Source: Nitrosomonas sp. Is79A3 (GTDB taxonomy: Bacteria > Pseudomonadota > Gammaproteobacteria > Burkholderiales > Nitrosomonadaceae). From it: DNA of 64,000 bases. The position numbers were made by a program, and so were the translations under genes. The notes under the pieces are model-generated. The model did no database searches. It had not been told where the DNA came from and saw only the letters and a list, made by a program, of their open reading frames with translations. Positions 6,688 to 14,917 of the stretch are shown piece by piece (position 1 is the first letter of the stretch; every line of letters starts with the position of its first letter). The DNA lies in contig NC_015731.1 in assembly GCF_000219585.1 (NCBI RefSeq), positions 3,534,001 to 3,598,000 of the forward strand. Direction: 5' to 3'.

Positions 6688-8490
6688 TTAACCACAGATG
6701 TCCACAGATCCAGCGTGAAGAAATCTGACATCGATACGTGTGCCATGGTTTGGTTCACTGCGAATAGCAAATTCACCACCCGCTGCAATTACCCGCTCAC
6801 GCATCCCCAACACCCCTATTCCATCGGTTTGCTGATTGAGATTGTAACCTTTGCCGTTATCCTCCACATTCAGGGACAGGATATCGATTGAAGTCTCGTC
6901 TTGTTCACGACTCAACCGTATTTTCACCTGGGAAGCTTCAGCGTACTTGGAAATATTGTTGAGCGATTCCTGGATAATGCGGTATATGGTGATATTAATC
7001 CTCTCGGAGAGGTTCTCAAGATCTCCTTCTAACACCATTTTGAAACTGATTTCGGGACGGTGTGAGCACCATTCTTTTTTCAATTCGCGCAGACTATCTT
7101 TGAGCCCAAGTGTATCCAATAGCGGAGGACGCAGTTGATTTTGCAGATCATGGATCACAGTATGCATTTTGTCGACGCAAGCGCTGACCCCCTGGGCGCA
7201 GGTTTTGATTCCGGAATACGCACCAACGTCACTAGTAATCAGATTGAGTTCGACAGAAATGGCGGTCAACCACTGCCCCAGCTCGTCGTGTAACTCTCGC
7301 GCAATGTAACGGCGTTCTTCCTCCTGTACCATAAACATGCTCTGGGTTAGTTGCCGGTTCTCTCTCAACAACTCGTCAATTTGACGAGTTTTATTTTTAA
7401 GTTGAGAGATGTCAGTCATGACAGTGCGAATAACACTCGCGTCACTTTCAGTTGATGATTCTAATCGAATAAAGCGCTCTTTATTGTCACGATCATGAAT
7501 TCGCAATTCGGTAATAATTTTATTAGGATTACTAAGCATGTCTCCTAGATGCTGAAAAAATAGCGAGGCATCTCTTTCGACAACATGTACCAAAAATGAT
7601 TGACCAATAATGGATGCGCGCTCCATCCGAAGCATGGAAATGCCGGTCTTATTAATATCCAGCAGATTCCCAGATTTATCCATGGTAAAGTAACCTACAG
7701 GCGCATAGTCATAGAGTGCAGCGTAGCGATCGCTTGTTTCCTTCAATTGCTGCCAGGTTTCCTTAAGTTTACGATTCTGCATCTTGAGTTCACTATGAAT
7801 GCTATTCAAGCTACTAGTCATGTCATTAAAATTAGTACCCAAATCTGCAAATTCGTCTTTTGTCTCAATGCTGACTTTAGTGTCTAGTTTTCCTGCTTTG
7901 ACTGCTTCAAATGCAGAATGCAATTGCATAATGGGAGAAAGGATGAAACTTCTGGTGAAATAAAAGATGAATAATGAGATAAATGAAATTCCAAGCAGCA
8001 TTATGAATTGAGAAAATTGCAATAACCTTGCTAAATAAATACTTCTTGTTTCTAACGCCCTCACAAAATTTTCAATATCGTCAATAAAACTTTTTATTTC
8101 TATGGATTCGTAATGTAGATATATTTTTTTGGACCATTTTTCTTTGATACGCTGAAAGTCATTCTCAATTTTAAGAAATTGTATGCGCTGCATTTTATCC
8201 CACTGAACAAAAAGAGGCCTTTCCCGACTTCCCACGCGCAAGAGATTAAGATTTTTCTCAAATTTAGTAATCGCTGAGCTAAAATTGCTCAGGTCTTCCC
8301 CCTTATGTGCCAAATAAATCTTGTAGGTCAACTTTCGGAGTCTTCCAGCTTCATTAATAGCGGCAGCTGTGCCAGTTAAGCTCTTGCTGATAACAAAAGT
8401 AAAAGCAACAGAGAGGAATGCTATAAGAAAAATTATGGTTCCTATAAGAAATAATTTATTTTTTAAACCGAAATTTCTATCTGTCATCAT
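6688..8490 (-). CDS. NarX/DegS-type sensor histidine kinase with HAMP and PAS
   Basis: Encodes 600 residues. A transmembrane segment lies at about 11-33 and a second at about 160-180; between them is a ~125-residue periplasmic region. Then come a HAMP linker (about 180-235), a coiled coil, and a PAS domain (about 260-370, AALYDYAPVGYFTMD). The HisKA_3 dimerisation helix holds the phospho-accepting His in RELHDELGQ near residue 395. A HATPase_c domain closes the protein (VEDNGKGYN, GIGVLGMRERV). No response regulator is adjacent, so its partner must be elsewhere. The ligand is unknown; NarX-like nitrate sensing is not supported because the P-box is not apparent. Confidence 0.9.
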   Translation of the reverse strand: MMTDRNFGLKNKLFLIGTIIFLIAFLSVAFTFVISKSLTGTAAAINEAGRLRKLTYKIYLAHKGEDLSNFSSAITKFEKNLNLLRVGSRERPLFVQWDKMQRIQFLKIENDFQRIKEKWSKKIYLHYESIEIKSFIDDIENFVRALETRSIYLARLLQFSQFIMLLGISFISLFIFYFTRSFILSPIMQLHSAFEAVKAGKLDTKVSIETKDEFADLGTNFNDMTSSLNSIHSELKMQNRKLKETWQQLKETSDRYAALYDYAPVGYFTMDKSGNLLDINKTGISMLRMERASIIGQSFLVHVVERDASLFFQHLGDMLSNPNKIITELRIHDRDNKERFIRLESSTESDASVIRTVMTDISQLKNKTRQIDELLRENRQLTQSMFMVQEEERRYIARELHDELGQWLTAISVELNLITSDVGAYSGIKTCAQGVSACVDKMHTVIHDLQNQLRPPLLDTLGLKDSLRELKKEWCSHRPEISFKMVLEGDLENLSERINITIYRIIQESLNNISKYAEASQVKIRLSREQDETSIDILSLNVEDNGKGYNLNQQTDGIGVLGMRERVIAAGGEFAIRSEPNHGTRIDVRFLHAGSVDICG

Positions 8491-8629
8491 TGATATTATA
8501 GAGGCGACTTTTTTGGATTAAACAGAATTTCCCATTTCTGGGCCTTAACTAATTCTAATGCATGAAGTACGGGATAAGTATTTCATAGAAAAAAACAAAC
8601 TCGCACTATTGGTGTTCCCTCACCACCAA

Positions 8630-8770
8630 CAAAACGGGTTTACGATACCCGCTTGATGCTCAGTGATGAGTTTTGGTCGAAGCTAAAGAAGATTCTGCTT
8701 CAAGAAACCATTTATAACAAGCACAATTTGCGCATGACGGTAGAAGGTGTTTTGCATCGAATGAAGAAAG
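8630..8770 (+). pseudogene. IS5-type transposase N-terminal remnant
   Basis: The frame reads YDTRLMLSDEFWSKLKKILL then NLRMTVEGVLHRMKK, the start of IS5-family transposases, and then breaks into dispersed repeat copy F. Short scraps downstream (8870-9060) look like further debris of the same or another element. There is no intact catalytic domain. Confidence 0.6.
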
Positions 8771-8773
8771 TAT

Positions 8774-8856
8774 GGGGACAGGTCCCGAATTGGGAGTATT
8801 GTCGATGAATATATTATTGTTTTGTAATCTGAATCGTGATTCGGTACCTGATCCTA
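8774..8856. repeat. 80-bp dispersed palindromic repeat, copy F
   Basis: GGGGACAGGTCCCGAATTGG at the left and TGATTCGGTACCTGATCCTA at the right. It sits directly in the transposase remnant. The 8857-9150 stretch holds no convincing gene. Confidence 0.75.
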
Positions 8857-9169
8857 ACGGATTCCGATGTTAAGACTAGAAGACTTGGCAGAAGAACGTG
8901 CATTGCATGAATTACTATTTCACAATCACTGGAATTATTATAGAGTCGGCCATTAAACAGTTCTATTTTTCATAGCAGAGAAGGCCGTAATACGGAGATT
9001 CTAGTAAATCTTTTTAATGGCTGGATCAATAAAGCGGCTTAAAAATCTAAGGAAACTGCTTATTGTATTTTCTATTCTCCCCTCCTATCATCACAGACGA
9101 GATCAATAATTAAAATTATATTCATCTCATGTGATTTAAGTACTGAATAACCAAATTTTGGAGGTTATT

Positions 9170-9679
9170 ATGCGACGAATCTATTTTCTTGCCCCTGATA
9201 TTGCCGTAACTAAGCGCGTAGTTGATGACTTAATACTGGCAAGAATCGATGAAAAACATATCCACGTAATTGCAAAACGCAACACACCATTAGAAGATCT
9301 TCCGGAAGCTACTCTTTTACAAAAGAGTGATTTTGTTCCTGCAGTTGAACAAGGATTGGCAGTTGGAGGATCAACCGGCATGCTTGCAGGCTTAATTGCG
9401 ATTATGCTGCCGCCCGCCTCAACAGTGATTGCTGGGGGCATTTTGCTTGCAACCACTGTTGTAGGTGCAAGTGTTGGTGCATGGGTAAGCGGCATGGTAG
9501 GAATGAGTATTGGGAACAGAAGGATTAAAGAATTTGAGGACGCAGTAGAAGCGGGTAAATTTCTAGTCCTTGTCGATGCTCCGACGAGCCGCCTTAAGGA
9601 AATTGAGGAACGTATCAAACAACATATTCCTCAAGCTGAGATAGAAGGCACTGAACCAAGAATACCTGCATTTCCTTAA
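9170..9679 (+). CDS. DUF1269-type glycine-zipper membrane protein
   Basis: The start is set at ATG 9170, 5 nt after a GGAGG ribosome site (TTTTGGAGGTTATT), not at the upstream TTG. The 169-residue product has an N-terminal alpha/beta part (RRIYFLAPDIAVTKRVVDDL), a central hydrophobic Gly/Ala-rich block of two spans (GGSTGMLAGLIAIM and VVGASVGAWVSGMVGMSIG), and a C-terminal ferredoxin-like half (GKFLVLVDAPTSRLKEIEE). This is the layout of DUF1269 proteins, often induced by stress in proteobacteria. The function is unknown. The gene stands alone. Confidence 0.8.
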   Translation: MRRIYFLAPDIAVTKRVVDDLILARIDEKHIHVIAKRNTPLEDLPEATLLQKSDFVPAVEQGLAVGGSTGMLAGLIAIMLPPASTVIAGGILLATTVVGASVGAWVSGMVGMSIGNRRIKEFEDAVEAGKFLVLVDAPTSRLKEIEERIKQHIPQAEIEGTEPRIPAFP

Positions 9680-9780
9680 GGGAAAATTTTGAATCTTCTT
9701 CTGAGTGGGAAATTGCAATAATTCTGAGCGCAATGTATTAAATTGCAATTTTCCACACTTCATGTTTTTAGGAAACTGTC

Positions 9781-10368
9781 ATGAATCATCTACCTGAAAG
9801 AAATCTTTTCCCCGAGCCACAATATAAAGTTTATGTAAGCTACCATCACTCCATTGAAGATCAGGAATATCGCAATCATTTCGAAGAAATCCTTTTAGCC
9901 AACCAAGATGTCTTAATTATGAAATCAGTTCAGATTGGAAACATAGATACTAATCTTGACTCGGAGATGCTACAGCAAAAAATAAGGGATATGTATCTAA
10001 AAGATTCAACGGTTACGATCGTACTCATAGGCTCTGAGACGTGGAAACGAAAGCATGTGGACTGGGAAATTGGGGCAAGTGTCAGAAAGACACAAGTCAA
10101 TCCGGGATCGGGGTTGCTCGGGATAATCCTTCCCACATACCCTCGGAACGACATAACCAAATACGATCAATATACTATTCCGCCAAGGTTGTATGACAAC
10201 ATTAAATGCGGCTTCGCCAGCATTTACGATTGGGATACTGATCCGTTTATCGTTCAGAAATGGATCCATGATGCTTCTGAGAGAAGGAATAAACTCGACC
10301 CAGACAATTCACGCCCAAGTTTCGTGGAAAATTTATTCGGGAATGCGTGGCATGAATCTGGAGTCTAG
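9781..10368 (+). CDS. TIR-like (DUF1863/MTH538) protein, ThsB-like
   Basis: Encodes 195 residues. It opens with YKVYVSYHHSIEDQEYRNHF, the strand-helix start of MTH538 TIR-like domains. MYLKDSTVTIVLIGSETWKR, HVDWEIGASVRK and GLLGIILPTYP follow, which are typical of DUF1863. Such domains act in Thoeris (ThsB) and related NAD-derived signalling defences. No ThsA-like SIR2/SLOG gene or other effector is adjacent, so it may be an orphan or work with distant partners. The family call is firm; the defence role is inferred from relatives. Confidence 0.8.
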   Translation: MNHLPERNLFPEPQYKVYVSYHHSIEDQEYRNHFEEILLANQDVLIMKSVQIGNIDTNLDSEMLQQKIRDMYLKDSTVTIVLIGSETWKRKHVDWEIGASVRKTQVNPGSGLLGIILPTYPRNDITKYDQYTIPPRLYDNIKCGFASIYDWDTDPFIVQKWIHDASERRNKLDPDNSRPSFVENLFGNAWHESGV

Positions 10369-10529
10369 CGCATATTACCTCTGCAACCATTTATTCACAC
10401 CACTCTATATTATAATTAAGCAGTCAAGACTGCCGTTGCAGATTCTTAAATAGTCACAAAATTTGTTACTTGGAAAACGGAGTTTTTCGCATATTTTGCA
10501 GTTGCACTGCTTTGCTTGAAGCGAAATGA

Positions 10530-10605
10530 TTCATTACCAGTTTAATGATATGTTGTGATACCAAATGCCAGAATTATCGATTGCAATGGCCAGATGAATT
10601 TTGCC
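10530..10605 (-). pseudogene. Possible transposase scrap in a gene-poor gap
   Basis: The 10369-10712 gap has no gene. On the minus strand this piece reads GKIHLAIAIDNSGIWYHN, which resembles the DDE region of IS5-like transposases. It is too short to be sure. Confidence 0.3.
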
Positions 10606-10712
10606 GGTAGCGACGATGAATCTTGCTTATCGATAAATATTTATGATAAAACATCCGTCATATCATTGCCTACATAACCACGGCAATTACCTCGATCAGC
10701 TTTTTAGTGCAT

Positions 10713-11006
10713 TTATACATAGCAATCTGAAATCAAGCACATACCATTAAAGCTTTTCATTGCCGGTTGCAGCTCATTTAGCACTGCCTGCGCTTGATCT
10801 TCATTGCAAGCGAGAATTATTACAGCATTCTCATCGGCGATGAGAACATCATCTGGATTTCGTTTACCTTGTGAACCAAGGCCGCCTGCATTTTTGATAA
10901 CTGTATATCCGCGCAACCCGGATCTTTCTAATAATTCAATTAGCTGATCGAGATATCCTGCTCCGATAACAATTTCGAATCTTTTCATTAAGATTGCATT
11001 ATTCAT
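10713..11006 (-). CDS. PII-like signalling protein (PII-NG/CPII type)
   Basis: A 97-residue protein with the compact PII ferredoxin-like fold: KRFEIVIGAGYLDQLIELLE, SGLRGYTVIKNAGGLGSQGK as strand and T-loop, NAVIILACNEDQAQAVLNEL, and KSFNGMCLISDCYV. It lacks the classical T-loop uridylylation Tyr context and the standard PII signature, so it belongs with divergent PII-like proteins that sense adenyl nucleotides or bicarbonate near transporters. No transporter is adjacent here. Start choice: ATG 11006 with weak GGAAAA upstream; ATG 10988 is an alternative. Confidence 0.8.
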   Translation of the reverse strand: MNNAILMKRFEIVIGAGYLDQLIELLERSGLRGYTVIKNAGGLGSQGKRNPDDVLIADENAVIILACNEDQAQAVLNELQPAMKSFNGMCLISDCYV

Positions 11007-11178
11007 TTATTTTTCCAAAAAAAACCAGATAACCATTAAATAAAATTACGAGATACTTTCTCGTATAATCACCGACAGTCTCGCTGATATCAAAAACCTC
11101 ATGTGCTTTTATGATAATCCTCTTCAGTTATAAACAAACGCTGCCATCTTAGTTCAGTTAACATTAGGTGTATATTAA

Positions 11179-11214
11179 GGAAACCATGGTTTTTTCCTAA
11201 AGAAAACCATTAGA
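11179..11214. promoter_or_regulatory. Palindromic AACCATGGTTTTTTCC block
   Basis: AAGGAAACCATGGTTTTTTC and TAAAGAAAACCATTAG form overlapping inverted repeats. The block resembles the GTTTTCC elements of the shared control block seen at 4121, 14029 and 14823, but the alignment is weaker. It lies between the oppositely placed ends of the PII-like gene and DUF488. The rest of 11007-11282 shows no gene. Confidence 0.35.
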
Positions 11215-11282
11215 TAACACTTATTTACCGGACAAATCAGATCAGCAATGATGTGCATGATGGTGTACATAACCAGGATCAG

Positions 11283-11630
11283 CTAATTTGATTCCATAAA
11301 TCCTTTAAGTACGACAGCATGATTAATATCCTCACTTTTGGCTGCATAGACCAAAGCTACATGCTTATGTTTGGTTAATAAGTTTGAAAGAATTGCTACA
11401 GCAGGATTTTGTGCAAGCTCCTCGACATAACGAGTACTAAATTCTAGGAATCTTTCTGAGTCATGCGCAAACCACTTACGTAATTCTGAAGAAGGAGCAA
11501 TCTCTTTTAACCACAAATCAATCGCTGCCTGTTCTTTCGTCAATCCTCTAGGCCACAATCTATCCACCAAGATCCTGTATTCATCTTTTGCAGCTTTTTC
11601 ATATACGCGTTTAATTTTAATTGCGCTCAT
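11283..11630 (-). CDS. DUF488 family protein (YeaO-like)
   Basis: Encodes 115 residues with the family hallmarks: IKIKRVYEKAAKDEYRILVD, RLWPRGLTKEQAAIDLWLKE, APSSELRKWFAHD and an HKHVALVYAAKSEDINHAVV region. Members are small cytoplasmic proteins, some linked to heavy-metal or stress clusters, with no fixed biochemical role. The start overlaps the stop of the preceding small frame by 4 nt (ATGA), suggesting co-translation. Confidence 0.85.
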   Translation of the reverse strand: MSAIKIKRVYEKAAKDEYRILVDRLWPRGLTKEQAAIDLWLKEIAPSSELRKWFAHDSERFLEFSTRYVEELAQNPAVAILSNLLTKHKHVALVYAAKSEDINHAVVLKGFMESN

Positions 11631-11842
11631 GGTTTTTGTTGAATTTGATCGGGCAGCAATTTCAAAACTGTATCAGTGCTCAAATATTCACTGATTTGAT
11701 TCGGGGCAGTCTGTTTGCTCCGGAGCCGGGTGCGGGTGCGGGTGCGGCCGTGGCATATGTCCGGTTCTGAGAGGATTCGTACAGGGCAATATGGTCGTTG
11801 TACTCGCATAATACCCATGCCCTGCCAAAAAAGATGCTTCAT
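11627..11842 (-). CDS. Small basic ORF translationally coupled to DUF488
   Basis: A 71-residue frame starting ATG 11842 behind a good ribosome site (AAAGGAGAATTAAACAA) and ending with an ATGA overlap onto DUF488. It is Arg-rich (CHGRTRTRTRLRSKQ), encoded by three tandem GGGTGC units (11728-11745 on the plus strand). In another frame the same DNA would encode a His-Pro repeat, so a frameshifted His-rich peptide is possible. Expression signals are good; the identity is unknown. Confidence 0.45.
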   Translation of the reverse strand: MKHLFWQGMGIMRVQRPYCPVRILSEPDICHGRTRTRTRLRSKQTAPNQISEYLSTDTVLKLLPDQIQQKP

Positions 11843-11900
11843 TTGTTTAATTCTCCTTTATGTTTGTATTGTTTTCCGCAGCTACATATTTTTATTCAAA

Positions 11901-11961
11901 TGCCCCACCGATGCATTTGCTTTCTTGCAACGATTTGCTTGATTACAAAAATGGTGGGGCA
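11901..11961 (-). promoter_or_regulatory. Hairpin element 1 with conserved loop
   Basis: TGCCCCACC and GGTGGGGCA form a 9-bp stem around a 43-nt loop. The loop shares TTGCAA, then GATTTGCTTGATTACAAA, with hairpin 2 at 12257-12318, while the stems differ by paired changes. It lies between small genes on the minus strand, so it may be an RNA element or a site for a recombinase. Confidence 0.55.
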
Positions 11962-12076
11962 CGATCCCTATCCGGTTTAGCCTGAGTTGTTATTCCGCAC
12001 TACTTGATAACAACAAAGACTATTTTCCTCTATCTTAACAACCTGTTGTATGCCTTACTGGCTTCATACTGCATTA

Positions 12077-12196
12077 TCAGTAAATGCCGTTATAACTGCC
12101 GCTTAAGAGAATTAAAGAGAACGTGACAGTATAAAAAATAGTAATTGCATAAACCTCAAATAACTGAGGTTTTTTTAATAAATCTTTGATCCTCAT
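12077..12196 (-). pseudogene. Truncated copy of the small membrane protein at 12334
   Basis: Starts ATG 12196 behind AAAGGAGTAAGACTT and reads MRIKDLLKKPQLFEVYAITI then FYTVTFSLILLSG before a premature TGA. The intact neighbour reads METKELLKSPQLFVVYAITI. Homology at DNA level continues past the stop to about 11985, so a small indel broke the frame. It is part of an imperfect ~340-bp tandem duplication. Confidence 0.65.
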
Positions 12197-12256
12197 AAGT
12201 CTTACTCCTTTCAATCGTTTGTATTATTTCCCCCTAACCGCATATTTTTGTTCAAA

Positions 12257-12318
12257 TGCCCCCGTTGCTCATTTTTTGTTCCCTTGCAATGATTTGCTTG
12301 ATTACAAACACGGGGGCA
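12257..12318 (-). promoter_or_regulatory. Hairpin element 2 with conserved loop
   Basis: TGCCCCCGT and ACGGGGGCA form a 9-bp stem. Compared with hairpin 1, three stem positions changed on both arms so that pairing is kept. The loop core GATTTGCTTGATTACAAA is unchanged. Stem covariation supports a structured element. Confidence 0.6.
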
Positions 12319-12333
12319 CGATCCATATCCGGT

Positions 12334-12543
12334 TTAACCCGAGCTGTTATTCCGCACTACTTGGGAACGATTAAGGCTATTTGTTTCTAGCTTTGCAACC
12401 TGGTTTATGCCTTGCAGGCCCCATACTGCATTATCATTAGACGGTGCTATAACCGCCGCCAAATAAAACGTAATGGTATAAAGGATGGTAATTGCATAAA
12501 CTACAAATAACTGAGGTGATTTTAATAACTCTTTGGTTTCCAT
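12334..12543 (-). CDS. Small single-span membrane protein, 69 residues
   Basis: Starts ATG 12543 with a strong ribosome site (ACAAGGAGTAGAACTT). The chain is METKELLKSPQLFVVYAITI followed by a hydrophobic span (LYTITFYLAAVIAPS), then a polar tail ending RNNSSG. No family is recognised. A broken paralogue follows at 12077-12196 on the same strand, with a hairpin after each copy. It is divergent from the LysR gene at 12880, which could control it; the 12544-12879 interval holds the putative promoters and no other gene. Confidence 0.65.
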   Translation of the reverse strand: METKELLKSPQLFVVYAITILYTITFYLAAVIAPSNDNAVWGLQGINQVAKLETNSLNRSQVVRNNSSG

Positions 12544-12879
12544 AAGTTCTACTCCTTGTAGTACATTTGTTGATTATTTATGCAAGCAGTAAAGAATGTG
12601 CGTCTGACTTGTAAAAATAACCCTATTAATAATACGTTCTCTCAGGTTGACAATAAAACTCTTAATTAATCAACCGGAAGTACATCACCTTAAGTGGGCA
12701 AGAACGCGCTAATTAAGGCTCGTATAAATATTAGTCGTTTAATTACAGTAATAACCATAATTTCTTTACGGCATATCATATAAATATCTCACCTTGGAAG
12801 AGATAATATAGCGAGAATACGCTAGAGAGAAGTACCAAGAAATGAAACATTTTGTTTCCAAATTGGATACAATGACATT

Positions 12880-13791
12880 ATGCAAGATCTTAACCTTTTC
12901 ATCATTTTTGCACGAGTCGTGGAGGCAGGTAGTTTTGCGGAAGCGGCGCGTCGTATGGATATTTCTCGTGCAGCGGTCAGTAAAGCTGTCGCCAAACTTG
13001 AGAAGGATCTTAGTACACGATTACTTCTACGCAGCACTCGACATCTTAGTTTGACTGAGACAGGTATCGCGCTTTCAGAGCATGTGGCACGTATACTGAC
13101 AGAAGCTGAACATGCCGAACAAGTAGTCAATAGCCTTCATGCTGAGCCGCGCGGAACACTGAAAGTGAGTGTACCGAGTTCTTTTGGCACGCGCCACGTC
13201 GCTCCCGCACTCCCTTGTTTTCTTTCTCGTTACCCTAAAATAAAAGTTGATTTGACCATTACCGATCGTCCAGGCGACTTGATCGAAGAGGGATATGATG
13301 TACAAATTCGTGTGACAAACGAGCCTGATCCCAATTTAGTAGCTCGTAAGATTGCACCTGTGCGCCGCATATTGTGTGCAACCCCGCAGTACTTCCAACA
13401 ATGGGGTGTGCCACAAACACCAGAAGATCTGGTGAAACATAACTGTCTCGATTGCGCGCTCTCAGCCGAACAAAGCTACTGGCGCTTCATCGGGCCGGAG
13501 GGAAAGATCAAAGTTCCAGTATCAGGAACCTTACGTATCAACGATAATGATGCGCTTGCTCAGGCAGCTCTTCATGGATTAGGAATCGCTTTGTTGCCCA
13601 CTTATACTATTGGCATGGAATTACAAAAAGGTCGGCTACAGGCGGCGCTTCCGGAATACCTGTCGGTAGAACGTCATATTTATGCCTGTTATCTCCCAAG
13701 TCGGCATTTGCCGAAAAAGATAAGCTCTTTTATTAATTTCTTGTCAGAACACGTCGGAGATAAGCCTTACTGGGATCAATCTTTGAAATAG
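12880..13791 (+). CDS. LysR-family transcriptional regulator
   Basis: Encodes 303 residues. The N-terminal winged helix-turn-helix (1-60) shows FIIFARVVEAGSFAEAARRM, DISRAAVSKAVAKLEKDL and TRLLLRSTRHLSLTETG. The C-terminal ~200 residues form the periplasmic-binding-protein-like effector domain (GTLKVSVPSSFG, KIKVDLTITDRPGDLIEEGY, GIALLPTY). The layout and YD-rich first half match the CrgA/DmlR-like subgroup. It faces away from the small membrane gene at 12334. Effector and targets are unknown. Confidence 0.95.
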   Translation: MQDLNLFIIFARVVEAGSFAEAARRMDISRAAVSKAVAKLEKDLSTRLLLRSTRHLSLTETGIALSEHVARILTEAEHAEQVVNSLHAEPRGTLKVSVPSSFGTRHVAPALPCFLSRYPKIKVDLTITDRPGDLIEEGYDVQIRVTNEPDPNLVARKIAPVRRILCATPQYFQQWGVPQTPEDLVKHNCLDCALSAEQSYWRFIGPEGKIKVPVSGTLRINDNDALAQAALHGLGIALLPTYTIGMELQKGRLQAALPEYLSVERHIYACYLPSRHLPKKISSFINFLSEHVGDKPYWDQSLK

Positions 13792-14028
13792 GCCAAGCTT
13801 TAGATTTAATGCTTTTATGAAAAGTAATTAGCTATTGACCGATACCCCTATTCGATCCGCAATACCATTTACTACATTGAAAAGTTTCCAAACCATTACC
13901 CTCTGACTGATTTTATGCAATGTATTCTTCAACAATCCATATGTCAGATTTCCAGTAAGAAACTAAAAATGCTCTGTTTATCAAAAAAAGTAACCATAGT
14001 CATATTACCAAGCTGAATGTTTCTTAAT

Positions 14029-14094
14029 AGTTTTCCTTAGTAAAGAACAATAGTTTCCCCAATATACATGACTCTATTGACTCAGATAGTATGC
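14029..14094 (+). promoter_or_regulatory. Shared 66-bp upstream control block, copy 3
   Basis: AGTTTTCCTTA, then 13 nt later GTTTCCCCAATATACAT, then TTGACTCAGATAGTATGC. It aligns gap-free with 4121-4186 and 14823-14888. It sits 31 bp before the lipoprotein start. The preceding 13792-14028 has no gene. Confidence 0.6.
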
Positions 14095-14124
14095 CTCCAT
14101 ATCGTTCTACCTGGAGTTACAATC

Positions 14125-14583
14125 ATGAGCATAAAACTGAGAAAATATCTTGTAGTTTTACCTTTGCTTTCTCTATTGGTCGCGTGTGCACAACTGGGTC
14201 AACTAGAAGCACAAATTGATGATGATAGAAAGCTGGCACAGAATGCAAAAACTTATAGCGATCATGATAAGTTGGCTAATTACTATGACGACGTAGCCAA
14301 AGAAATGGCGGCAAAAGCAGCAGAAAAAAAGAAAGCCTTGCAGCACTATGAAGATAAAAGCCAATACTATGGGCGAGGAGGGCAGGATTTCCAATCACAT
14401 GCCACGGCCAATTTACGTTATTACGAACAAGCTTTACAAGAAGCACAAAAACAGGCTCATTTTCATCGAAAGATAGCAGCAGAATTGTTGCAACGCGAAT
14501 ATGCCAAGCCAGCAGAAATTCCCGGTCAACAAGACAACCTTACGATCAAGACTAAGAAAAATTTGAACTCAAACAACTTGTGA
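14125..14583 (+). CDS. Coiled-coil lipoprotein
   Basis: The start is ATG 14125 behind CTGGAG, not the earlier in-frame codon at 14068, which lies in the control block. The 152-residue precursor has signal KLRKYLVVLPLLSLLVAC with lipobox LVAC, so the mature protein is anchored at the outer or inner membrane. The mature chain is long, charged and helical (QLEAQIDDDRKLAQNAKTY, DVAKEMAAKAAEKKKALQHY, EQALQEAQKQAHFHRKIAAE), a coiled-coil pattern. Function is unknown. It shares its upstream block with the porin 0.8 kb downstream, suggesting co-regulation at the cell envelope. Confidence 0.8.
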   Translation: MSIKLRKYLVVLPLLSLLVACAQLGQLEAQIDDDRKLAQNAKTYSDHDKLANYYDDVAKEMAAKAAEKKKALQHYEDKSQYYGRGGQDFQSHATANLRYYEQALQEAQKQAHFHRKIAAELLQREYAKPAEIPGQQDNLTIKTKKNLNSNNL

Positions 14584-14822
14584 AACACCTATAAATCCAA
14601 TAAAGATAAAGATCTTGGTTTTATTAGGTACTAAGAATTCAGTAAGAATTATTTGATTCCCGACACCACCTCTTCAAAGCGCCCTCGGTTTCCTGACCCT
14701 GGGCGTTGTGTTTTTCCTGCAGTGGCTTTTACATCAAAAGCATTCGTAGACCGTACAAGTTAGTTGCTTCATTTTATCTAAATAATCATAAATCCTTCTA
14801 CAAAGCGGAATGCGATTCTAGT

Positions 14823-14888
14823 GGTTTCTCTTAATAAAGAATAATGGTTTTCCCGGTATGCGCCATTGACTTGACTGAGCTAAGGTAC
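14823..14888 (+). promoter_or_regulatory. Shared 66-bp upstream control block, copy 4
   Basis: GGTTTCTCTTA, then GTTTTCCCGGTATGC, then TTGACTGAGCTAAGGTAC, with spacing identical to the other copies. It ends 29 bp before the porin start. The preceding 14584-14822 contains no supported gene. Confidence 0.6.
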
Positions 14889-14917
14889 GACCCACTTTGA
14901 AAAGAGAATTTAAAAAA

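Noticed and set aside
14068..14124. Upstream start for the coiled-coil lipoprotein
   Set aside because: It would place 19 residues before the lipobox signal and lies inside the conserved control block.
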